Below, in pieces: positions 1 through 7,605 of a DNA stretch of 26,893 bases. The translations under genes were made by a program, and so were the position numbers. Position 1 is the stretch's first letter, and each line of letters starts with the position of its first letter. A model generated the notes under the pieces. The model saw nothing but the letters and a program-made list of their open reading frames with translations. It ran no database searches and had not been told where the DNA came from. Source of the stretch: a virus; IMG/VR virus record IMGVR_UViG_3300044644_000225, positions 1 to 26,893 of that record; one strand, 5' to 3'.

Positions 1-391
1 AAGCTTTAAAATTTATTGAATAATCACCACGATAAAGAGATTTATCTGCGGGATCAAGGCCAAGCTTTACTAAAGTGCTTGTGCCAAATTGGGTTCCATT
101 TGCCAAAGTCTTTCCTTGGAAAAATGAATCTATTGAATCAGCAATATTGAATAGTTCAGTATCACCATTTCCTGCTTTAACAAAAATCGAAAGAATTAGC
201 AGTCCAGAGAATTTCTTCTTAAGACCATGAGCATCAACTGTTGAACTACCAGGCAATATAGATACTCTAATAAATGAGGTAGAGCTGTTAATATCTCCAC
301 TGTAATTATCAGGGTATGTCTTATATGTAGTGGCAACCCAAGGCGCTGAAGCAAATACTCCATAAATGTCGTTTCTTAGTTTATTATACAT
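1..391 (-). CDS. Putative tail terminator (tail completion) protein, 3' end cut by window edge
   Basis: An open frame starts at the ATG at 391 and continues without a stop to the left edge, giving at least 130 residues (begins MYNKLRNDIYGVF). It starts one base after the stop of the head-closure gene. The size and N-terminal pattern (short helix followed by a beta-rich region with VSILPGSS and LSIFVKAGNGD) fit the small tail terminator proteins that cap the tail tube in siphoviruses and myoviruses, and the position after connector and head-closure genes fits that order. No catalytic motif is expected in this family. The assignment rests mostly on gene order; another small neck protein is possible. 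Confidence 0.6.
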   Translation of the reverse strand, partial: MYNKLRNDIYGVFASAPWVATTYKTYPDNYSGDINSSTSFIRVSILPGSSTVDAHGLKKKFSGLLILSIFVKAGNGDTELFNIADSIDSFFQGKTLANGTQFGTSTLVKLGLDPADKSLYRGDYSINFKA

Positions 392-392
392 G

Positions 393-737
393 TTAAACTC
401 CCGCTAAAGAGAGTACAACAATAAACTCATCTTTCGAAATAATATTACAACCGTATTGAACGGAATCAATTGTTACCCGAGAGTAACGACTGAAGTTAAT
501 TGTTTTATCATTTTTAATTGTAAGCGAGGTTGTTGTTACAGGTATGCCAGCCTCAAAAGTTTTAGATGTACTTAAAAAACCAAAGGTTGTGTAAGTCTCA
601 TCTGTTTTAACAATTGAGCCGGAACTAAAGCTAAATCCACTAACGATTTTATTGTCAAAAGTAACAGATACAGATAGATCTTTTAATTTTTCAAAGGCAG
701 TATCTACGGATCCTTGTACTTTTGATTTGAGGGACAT
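393..737 (-). CDS. Putative head-closure / head-tail joining protein
   Basis: 114 residues starting at the ATG at 737, with a Shine-Dalgarno GGAGGG inside the end of the preceding gene. The stop TAA at 395-393 leaves one base before the next start. The protein has a short N-terminal helix (SVDTAFEKLKDL) followed by alternating hydrophobic/threonine-rich strands. This is typical of small beta-barrel head-tail joining proteins that bind the connector ring. I see no diagnostic motif. Order (capsid, connector, this gene, tail terminator candidate) is the main argument. Confidence 0.55.
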   Translation of the reverse strand: MSLKSKVQGSVDTAFEKLKDLSVSVTFDNKIVSGFSFSSGSIVKTDETYTTFGFLSTSKTFEAGIPVTTTSLTIKNDKTINFSRYSRVTIDSVQYGCNIISKDEFIVVLSLAGV

Positions 738-1235
738 TTAGTTTGCCCTCCACCATTGAGTAGAACCTTGATTTACTAAAAGTGGTTTCAAGTACTTTTT
801 AACAAGACTAGGAACTGTTGGAGTTCTAGTTGTGTCATTATTACTATCTTTCAATGTAATCGTACCAATAGAAATTTCTTCAAAGTTTTGAGATTTATTA
901 TCTAACAAATTTTCATTAGACAATAAATGATGAGCCATTTCTAAAACAGCTTGTTTCATTCTTTTTGGAATTTCAGATTCACCATAAGTAATACTTTGCC
1001 CTAATCTAGGATCAAAAGTTGAGGCCCCTTTACGAGGCCACGCAAGACTCTGTGTGGAACTGACAGCAACACCAATAAATTGATTTTCATCAAGTAAAAG
1101 AGTTGCAGTCACTAATGCGGACTCTTGGTCATCATCCTGAGCATTTATCCATGCACCCGCATCAATACGGGTATCAAAGTATGCTTCAGCTTCGACCATA
1201 GTTACATATGTGTTTGTACCTAGGACTAGTGCCAT
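738..1235 (-). CDS. Head-tail connector (gp6-like / DnaT-like fold) protein
   Basis: 165 residues. The start ATG at 1235 follows a strong ribosome site (AGGAGG). The N-terminus (NTYVTMVEAEAYFDTR, with DQESALVTATLLLDE further on) and the WPR segment near residue 67 match the phage family often labelled 'DnaT-like ssDNA-binding'. In structural clusters this family is the head-tail connector, forming a ring under the portal. IPKRMKQAVLEMAHHLL is the characteristic helix. It lies directly downstream of the major capsid gene, as expected for a connector. The DnaT label is probably a family naming artefact; no replication role is suggested by context. Confidence 0.72.
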   Translation of the reverse strand: MALVLGTNTYVTMVEAEAYFDTRIDAGAWINAQDDDQESALVTATLLLDENQFIGVAVSSTQSLAWPRKGASTFDPRLGQSITYGESEIPKRMKQAVLEMAHHLLSNENLLDNKSQNFEEISIGTITLKDSNNDTTRTPTVPSLVKKYLKPLLVNQGSTQWWRAN

Positions 1236-1252
1236 CAGTTCCTCCTAATGGA

Positions 1253-2344
1253 TTAAGCGTGGAGAATAGGCAAGATACCTAAGTTCAATGCGCTCATCTT
1301 ACGTGCCCATGAACCAGCAGTGGCATAACCAGCGTTGCTAGCGAAGGCATTAGTAGCGCCAGCCCAGTCGTAACCCATTGGGTGTACAACGAAGCCATAG
1401 CGATACCAGATAGCGGTAGAACCACCACCAGTGTAAGAAGCAGCTGAACGATCAACTTCAACAGGTGTAGGAACAGCAATGTTTGTAAAGCTGATAGCAC
1501 CTGGCTTGCAGATGAATGTGGTCTTTACAGAACGGTCATTCACGTTAGCAGAGGCAGACAAGTCACCTTGAGCAACACGGCTCAAGATCAAACGGAATTT
1601 ACCACCGAACACGGTTTGGAATGTCAAGTTACCATCGGTAACAGTTGTGACATCAACCAAGTTAGCAGCACGCAACTCAGCCAACACTTCAGGTGAAGTG
1701 ATCATGTACATGAAGTCTGGCTCATAATCCTTAAAGCCCATACCTAGAGCTTGGAATAAACGCTGACCACGAGCAGCACCAATAGCTGTAGCGTCAAACA
1801 ACTTACGCTGATCAGATGCAGAAGTAGCAGCAGCACCAAAGGTACCGGCAGCGTTAATATCTACGAAGCTACCAACACCAGCGCCATCAGCGTCTGTGTC
1901 ATAACCAACGATACCAGCACCACGAGAAACTTCGTATGCAGCTACACCTTTAAGTGTGGCGATAACAGCATCAGACTCGTCTTGGCTACGAACTTCAGAG
2001 AAGTCACGAGCAATCTTAGAAAGACCGTCTTGTTGTGAAACAACTTGTTGTAAATTGACTTGTTCAGAACCAAAGGTACGAACTGTCTTAATGTAGTCAG
2101 CAATTTCGGTAGACACATCAGTGTAAGTACCTGCATTGGCGACAGAGAGGCTAGCAACGTTAATGTTAGCTGCTAGGGGCTTGTACCAGCGCATTTGACC
2201 AATAAAGCTCTCGCCTGTTGGGTCAATACGGGCATCAGTACCAACGATGCCAGTGCTGTTAAGCTTCTTGGCATTTGTGTACATTTCGTCAGCGTATGCA
2301 GAAATAGCAATAGCTACGTTTTGGAACATTGTATGATTAATCAT
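1253..2344 (-). CDS. Major capsid protein (HK97-type fold expected)
   Basis: 363 residues from the ATG at 2344, preceded by AGGAG at good spacing. The protein is Ala/Gly-rich with no signal peptide. It has an N-terminal helical region, a middle domain containing FMYMITSPEVLAELRAANLV and GGKFRLILSR, and a C-terminal VHPMGYDWAG segment. The segment describing a test peptide region followed by 'FKDYEPDFMYMITSP' is a pattern common in phage major capsid proteins of the HK97 class. It follows the scaffold gene directly. Local base composition is more GC-rich than its neighbours, which suits a highly expressed gene. The fold is inferred from family and context. Confidence 0.88.
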   Translation of the reverse strand: MINHTMFQNVAIAISAYADEMYTNAKKLNSTGIVGTDARIDPTGESFIGQMRWYKPLAANINVASLSVANAGTYTDVSTEIADYIKTVRTFGSEQVNLQQVVSQQDGLSKIARDFSEVRSQDESDAVIATLKGVAAYEVSRGAGIVGYDTDADGAGVGSFVDINAAGTFGAAATSASDQRKLFDATAIGAARGQRLFQALGMGFKDYEPDFMYMITSPEVLAELRAANLVDVTTVTDGNLTFQTVFGGKFRLILSRVAQGDLSASANVNDRSVKTTFICKPGAISFTNIAVPTPVEVDRSAASYTGGGSTAIWYRYGFVVHPMGYDWAGATNAFASNAGYATAGSWARKMSALNLGILPILHA

Positions 2345-2364
2345 TTAAAAAATCTCCTGTGATT

Positions 2365-3060
2365 TTAAAAGGTGAAGCTACCAAGCTTTCCACCTGCGGC
2401 AAGTGCTAACACTTCCTCGGTGGTCATTTCAGTAATCTTCTTGTTGGGATCGAGTTTGGGAGTACCGTTCATATTGTTACTACCACCCCCTGAATTAGAT
2501 TTAGGTTTAAATAGGAAGGAATTATCTTCATTCTTCACATATTGTCCTACAAAATCTTTGATTGATACACCTGATTTATGAATCCATGCACCAGTCTCTG
2601 GATCTTGGATGAGTTGATCGATAATATCACGATAAGCCATTTGGCTAGATCGGTCATTACGGAAATCAAGGTTAGTTAATGCATTGCGAACTGCACCATC
2701 TCTAGTGAGTTCAGTTACTTTGCTTTCGGCCAACGCAAGCTTCTCAGTGAGTTCTGCGAGCTTCATCTCAGCAACTTCTTTATGCTTACCTTCGTCCTCC
2801 AAAGCTTTCATCTTACGTTGTTTAGCTTCATCTTCTAAACGAACACGCTCTTTAACAGCATTGTCACGTTCTTGATATGCTTTATCTAAACTAACTTTAA
2901 TTTTAGAAAGACGTTCTTCAACCAAACGGTTAATCATGTCTTCCGTATCTTTGTTATTAGTACCGCCTCCACCAGTATCAACCTGATCGGCTTGAAACTC
3001 TGGGTTAGGTGTGGTACCATCATCGAGGAACTCTTTGTTTCCGAACTTATCTACTTTCAT
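2365..3060 (-). CDS. Capsid scaffolding protein
   Basis: 231 residues, start ATG at 3060 with AAGGAA seven bases upstream. A flexible Gly/Asn/Asp-rich N-terminus (residues 1-40) leads into a long charged coiled coil (about 45-125, rich in Glu, Lys, Leu). A compact segment follows, then a second Gly/Asn-rich linker (SNSGGGSNNMNG), and a short C-terminal helix (EMTTEEVLALAAGGKLG). Coiled coil plus a C-terminal capsid-binding helix directly before the major capsid gene is the standard design of scaffolds. I see no protease motif, so maturation cleavage would need another enzyme. The ClpP-like protease encoded near 26.5 kb is a candidate only by association. Confidence 0.83.
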   Translation of the reverse strand: MKVDKFGNKEFLDDGTTPNPEFQADQVDTGGGGTNNKDTEDMINRLVEERLSKIKVSLDKAYQERDNAVKERVRLEDEAKQRKMKALEDEGKHKEVAEMKLAELTEKLALAESKVTELTRDGAVRNALTNLDFRNDRSSQMAYRDIIDQLIQDPETGAWIHKSGVSIKDFVGQYVKNEDNSFLFKPKSNSGGGSNNMNGTPKLDPNKKITEMTTEEVLALAAGGKLGSFTF

Positions 3061-3126
3061 CTTTGTTTTCCTTTGGCACAGCCATTTAATTTTAATTTTT
3101 TAGGGTTTAGTTACAAACATAAACTC

Positions 3127-6100
3127 TTACGGTCCAATACCATACCAATCCTTACCTTTAGGTATCGGAGCTAGTATATCTTTTCTCGTAATTTTATTTG
3201 GAGGATCTATTAAGCCGTCCTGTATTGCCTTTTGCCTAAGCTCACGATATGTCTTGTCAGACAGACCTTCTCTTTTAAGTGCTTTAAGCGTTTCTTCAAT
3301 TGTGTTTCCATCAAGGGCATCAGCATAGATTTCTCTAAGTGCTCCCTTGGATTTTGCTGCTAATCCGATATTAGTAAAGAAAGCATCATGAATAGTTGCT
3401 GTCTCAACATTGTTCTTACGACCCCACAAATGAAACTGTCTAACAATAGAGGCATCATTCATATGGTTGCCATTAACACCCATACCAATACCTGCTCTCA
3501 TTAGACTTGCCTTACCTAACAGTGTAGCGTCTTCCGCTTTATCTTCGTAAATATTCCTAACCATTCTATTAGCCTCTTTGTCATAGAACTCAATGCTAGT
3601 TTGAACTTTAGGTCTATACCTCTGGTATAAAGTCTTACCATCGAATGTTACCCAAGGTATGTCAACCTTCTGAGTTTCATCTACGTAAGCCTTTGCAGCT
3701 TCTTTCCAGAATTGTACGAATTTTTGAGTGACTGGCGCTCTCTCTGCTAGTTTCCTAGACATGATTTCTGATACCGCTTTGAAGTCCTGGGGGCCAACTA
3801 GACCGCCACGAGCATTCATAAGCTTATCAACAAACGCCTCTACATCTGGGTGAGAGTCACGAGCATGTTGTAAGAGTTCATTCCCCACAGGAGATTCACC
3901 TTCAACAACTTCGTTAAGCTCACGCTTAAGTTGTTTCAATCCAAACACAGTATTATCTGCACCGAGATATTCTGCATCTTTAATTGATTTATCTATAATA
4001 TTGGTTACTCCACGAAGTTCTTCACGGGTAACTACTGTATAACCTTTTTCCTCTAACACAGAAGCAAACTTGGCTTCAATATTGGCTGCTTGTGTTGCTT
4101 TGCCAGCACCATAAAAGCTAACCATGTTTTGTGCTTTAGCTGCTTTCTGTAGGTCTGTCCATTGAATATTAGCATCTCTTAATGCTGTTATTTTTTGGAA
4201 TTCAGGATCAGAAATAGTATCCATTGCTACTAAGTCGTACAACCTATTCTTTTGATCGGTAGGTAATACGTTTGAGTTAATAGCAATACTTCTATCTTTT
4301 GTACTTAAGCCAATGATTTGTGCTCCAGAGGAAGAAGCATCGTTTTCAATCATTAGTTTTGTTTTATAACTAGTTAGTTTATTTACATTTGTAAAATCGC
4401 CATTCACATGTTTATGAATTCTAGCATATTCAATTGCTAGCCTAGATATCTTTGCAATTTCCTCTGCATCCATTGAACGAATAAGAGGATGCTCTAAATA
4501 CTCTCGTATTCTACGATCACGTTGAGTTGTTTCCATCATAAGCCTACCAAGACTTAGAATATCTTTTTCGTTTCTTAAAAAGATTTCCATTCTACCTGCT
4601 TGAGTTAATGCCTCAGTAGCTGGACCAATCATAGCACCAGTCTGAATCATAAGTTCTTGAAAGGCTTCTACACTTAAGTTTTCAGCCTTAGAGGTATTAA
4701 TAAATGGACGTACAACTTCACCGCCTGTAGGTGTTAAATACCCTTGATAATACACACGACCCCGGCCATCAATATTAGCAATAACGCTAAATGGTTTTCC
4801 ATTATCTCGATGGTACTTAACAGTCTGCATAAAGCTATAACCTTGATCTCCACGAGTAAGAATAAGTTTTCTAAAATCATTTAAGTCATCATACTTTTTT
4901 ACATTCCCACGGGGATCTCTAAAGCGTACAACATCATCCATGAAAGCAGAAAACTCGTTATCTACTTCGTATTTAACTGACATAGTATGATTAAGCATAT
5001 CGGCAAAATCACGGTCAATTAACAGCTTATCGTAGTTGGCATTAGCTCTACGTGTAATAATAGGAATACCTGTATTATTGCCACGAGCATCAAAATAATT
5101 CTTTTGACCTGGCCTTACATACAGCCTATCTCTATCTTCAACAATACCTATACGTTGGCTAATAAGATTAGAACGATTGGCTCTTTGAAGATTTAACATA
5201 TTGTTATCTAAGATCTGCACCTCACGACTAATAGTATCTTTCCAAGGTCCACTAGCCCTACCCGTCTCAAGGTCTACTACTGAACGCCTAGTCTTGCCTC
5301 GTTTTACCACACGTATGTAGCCTTTATCTCTCAAGGCAGTAAGTATTTGAGAACCATCAGCATGATAGTCTTTTAGTGTTGGCTTAAAGAAAGGAAATTC
5401 ATGCTTCTCAGTAAGCTTGTATTCTTGCCTAAGCATTCTTCCAATATTAATTGCAAGCGAATCATAATCAGTAGACTTACCATCTGCAACAAGTCCGATT
5501 GCTTTGGTAATTACGCTAATAGCTTCTTTACCGCCAACCTTTTCTTCAATTAATTCATCAATATAGTTCTTCTTATTTCTTTGAAATAGAAATTCTAAGT
5601 CTACAATTTTCCTGTATTCTTCACGAGTGCCTCTAAGAAACTTTTGAATCATACTTTCAGTAGGCTCTACTTTATTCCGATCTAGCCATAAAGCACCACC
5701 AGGAATATCTTCTCTAATAATCTTTTCAATTCGTTTCTTAAATGAAACTCTATCACGACCTATTGGACCCTTAAACCATGTGTATAAAGGTGTTCTACCA
5801 GTATAAAGTAATCCACGGGCAATACTACGACCATATCTAGTTTCCCAAGATCGAATATATCTATCGTTATCTAATGCACTATCTTGAACGTCTTTAAAAG
5901 AGTAATACTTTCCAAAGATCTGAACTTTAGCTGGCTCACCCGCAACACCATAACTATCAAACTGCATTGATCGTGCTCTTGATCTACGGTCTAAAATACG
6001 ACTAGTATTAACAACAGAGTACTGCATTTCTCCACGAACAACGTTCATGAAGTTAACCCATGGTTGCTTGTCGTTATTATATCGTTCAAAGACAACACGT

Positions 6101-7560
6101 AAGTTTTCAGCAATAGCAGTTTGTTGGTTTATACTTACAGACTCTTCCATAGATGCTACAAAGTTTTGTATCCACTCTTTTTGATCTTGGTTTAATGATT
6201 TAGAGTTCTTAATAAAGTCAAGTCGTTCTTGTAAAACATTAAAGTCAGGGTCATAAAGTAATGTAGAACTTTGTTCTCCAGTAAAGGGATCAAAGCTTGT
6301 GTTTCTTTCATCAAACTCGTTATTAGCTCGAATTCGAACAGATCGTTTACCCTGAAGTGTTGTACCTCTAAAGTCTGTTAAGCTTAAACTTTGTGCTGCA
6401 TTTTCAGCGTCTGCAATATACATTACCTTTAGCTTATTAGTAAGCTCTGGGCTTCTAGTTAGATCATATGGTCTAGAGGCCTGAACAAATAGTAACTCAG
6501 CCTCCTTAGCATCAACAATAGCTTGCCTTGTTGGATAAAGGAATGTCCTTGCATTATCTAATCTTCTTAGTGCTGCAATACTTAATTGTTGACCCTTAGA
6601 TGTAGTGAATGACTTAACATCCAAAATACCCTTTTGTAATAGCCCAGCCTTTTCTTCAGAACCCAAATGGCTAACTTGAACCTGCATGGGTTGTCTTTTT
6701 AACCAAGTACTGTAAGTCTCTACAGGAGGTAAACTACCATCTAATAACTTATCTGGTGTTTCTTTTAATTTATTTGGTTTTAGTCTAGTATCTTTATTAT
6801 CTAAACCTGCTAGCAGTTGTGTTTTATTCTTCAGAATAGGAATCATAGAACTACGGCAATTCCAATGTAATGGAGGCCTAAATCGCATATCATTTAATTT
6901 GTATACCTCACCATCATGGTGTGCACAAATAGGAGATGTACGATTATCTAACACAGCAGTAAATCGATAGCCAACTAGTAGCTCTTCATTACGACTCATA
7001 ACTAGACTCATTGCTGTTGATTGCGTATTTGTAATAGCAGTACGTACCAAAGCCTTTGCTTGTACTTCAGTAACAGATGTGGTTCTGATTACATCATCGA
7101 TAATTGCCTTTGGTGACTTACCATCAGCTAGTCCAGACTTAATCTTACCATCAATTCTAGCTAGTTCAATTGTACCTATGCTATCGAAGTGATCCTTCAA
7201 GCTTTTAGAGGCAGTTATATTAGGTCCAATTAATTTAGGAATAGCGTCACTTCCTTTAGGTTTCTGAACCTTAAAGAAGCTTCCAGCAGATCTTTCTAAA
7301 TTGTTAGCGTGAAAGCTTGTAGATGCATCTGCATAGTCAGCAACAGAGTTACTAACAATCATATGAAGTTCCTTAGTAGATCTAACTACTTCGGTCCTAA
7401 CATCAGCCTTAATATTTTTAGATAATAAAGACTTAAGTCTCTTTTGATGTCTACGGATGCCCCTACTTACATTAGTAGAGGTTTCCGCCTCGTATAACCT
7501 TGTATCAGCTAAGTGCTGTACAATCCTATCATATATTTGCGTATTAATAGCAGTTGGCAT
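3127..7560 (-). CDS. MuF minor head protein fused to a single-subunit (T7/N4-type) RNA polymerase
   Basis: About 1477 residues. I prefer the ATG at 7560 because AAGGGA lies at correct spacing before it; an in-frame ATG at 7578 exists. Numbering is from 7560. Residues ~120-335 are a MuF domain: RTAITNTQS at ~173, then YRFTAVLDNRTSPIC, with C212, H215/D216 and a PPLHWNCR segment (H232, C235). Residues ~335-500 are unassigned. From ~500 the polymerase motifs come in order: DGRGR (D931-R935), motif A D1074 in NDASSSGAQ, motif B K1142xxxM1146xxxY1150-G, and motif C HD (H1391, D1392) in TIHDAFF. Spacings (139, 68, 250) lie near the N4 mini-vRNAP (about 135, 111, 281) and T7 (112, 94, 181). The gene sits between portal and scaffold, the usual MuF position. 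The family suggests template-dependent RNA synthesis; location inside the capsid is inferred. The Arg of motif B (T7 R627) appears to be Gln1138. Confidence 0.9.
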   Translation of the reverse strand: MPTAINTQIYDRIVQHLADTRLYEAETSTNVSRGIRRHQKRLKSLLSKNIKADVRTEVVRSTKELHMIVSNSVADYADASTSFHANNLERSAGSFFKVQKPKGSDAIPKLIGPNITASKSLKDHFDSIGTIELARIDGKIKSGLADGKSPKAIIDDVIRTTSVTEVQAKALVRTAITNTQSTAMSLVMSRNEELLVGYRFTAVLDNRTSPICAHHDGEVYKLNDMRFRPPLHWNCRSSMIPILKNKTQLLAGLDNKDTRLKPNKLKETPDKLLDGSLPPVETYSTWLKRQPMQVQVSHLGSEEKAGLLQKGILDVKSFTTSKGQQLSIAALRRLDNARTFLYPTRQAIVDAKEAELLFVQASRPYDLTRSPELTNKLKVMYIADAENAAQSLSLTDFRGTTLQGKRSVRIRANNEFDERNTSFDPFTGEQSSTLLYDPDFNVLQERLDFIKNSKSLNQDQKEWIQNFVASMEESVSINQQTAIAENLRVVFERYNNDKQPWVNFMNVVRGEMQYSVVNTSRILDRRSRARSMQFDSYGVAGEPAKVQIFGKYYSFKDVQDSALDNDRYIRSWETRYGRSIARGLLYTGRTPLYTWFKGPIGRDRVSFKKRIEKIIREDIPGGALWLDRNKVEPTESMIQKFLRGTREEYRKIVDLEFLFQRNKKNYIDELIEEKVGGKEAISVITKAIGLVADGKSTDYDSLAINIGRMLRQEYKLTEKHEFPFFKPTLKDYHADGSQILTALRDKGYIRVVKRGKTRRSVVDLETGRASGPWKDTISREVQILDNNMLNLQRANRSNLISQRIGIVEDRDRLYVRPGQKNYFDARGNNTGIPIITRRANANYDKLLIDRDFADMLNHTMSVKYEVDNEFSAFMDDVVRFRDPRGNVKKYDDLNDFRKLILTRGDQGYSFMQTVKYHRDNGKPFSVIANIDGRGRVYYQGYLTPTGGEVVRPFINTSKAENLSVEAFQELMIQTGAMIGPATEALTQAGRMEIFLRNEKDILSLGRLMMETTQRDRRIREYLEHPLIRSMDAEEIAKISRLAIEYARIHKHVNGDFTNVNKLTSYKTKLMIENDASSSGAQIIGLSTKDRSIAINSNVLPTDQKNRLYDLVAMDTISDPEFQKITALRDANIQWTDLQKAAKAQNMVSFYGAGKATQAANIEAKFASVLEEKGYTVVTREELRGVTNIIDKSIKDAEYLGADNTVFGLKQLKRELNEVVEGESPVGNELLQHARDSHPDVEAFVDKLMNARGGLVGPQDFKAVSEIMSRKLAERAPVTQKFVQFWKEAAKAYVDETQKVDIPWVTFDGKTLYQRYRPKVQTSIEFYDKEANRMVRNIYEDKAEDATLLGKASLMRAGIGMGVNGNHMNDASIVRQFHLWGRKNNVETATIHDAFFTNIGLAAKSKGALREIYADALDGNTIEETLKALKREGLSDKTYRELRQKAIQDGLIDPPNKITRKDILAPIPKGKDWYGIGP

Positions 7561-7582
7561 ATTTTCCCTTGATACCATATAA

Positions 7583-7600
7583 CATATGCATCAGGGATGC
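7583..7600 (-). promoter_or_regulatory. Candidate N4-type hairpin promoter before the MuF-RNA polymerase gene
   Basis: On the plus (template) strand GCATC (7588-7592), loop AGG (7593-7595) and GATGC (7596-7600) form a perfect 5-bp hairpin with a 3-base loop whose central base is G. Eleven bases from the loop centre is a C at 7583, which would be template position +1. The N4 virion polymerase promoter P2 has the same layout as I recall it: C at +1, four A/T bases, a 5-bp stem and a purine-centred triloop. Transcription from here would give a leader of about 22 bases with the AAGGGA ribosome site. Short hairpins arise often by chance, so this remains a hypothesis. Confidence 0.3.
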
Positions 7601-7605
7601 CCGTA

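Noticed and set aside
738-1235. Replication-type DnaT function for the 165-aa protein
   Set aside because: Gene order places it between capsid and head-closure genes; a connector role explains it better.
7242-7250. TAGCGTCAC matches nine bases of the promoter core
   Set aside because: It lies inside the MuF-polymerase coding sequence and its flanks do not match the 20-base element.
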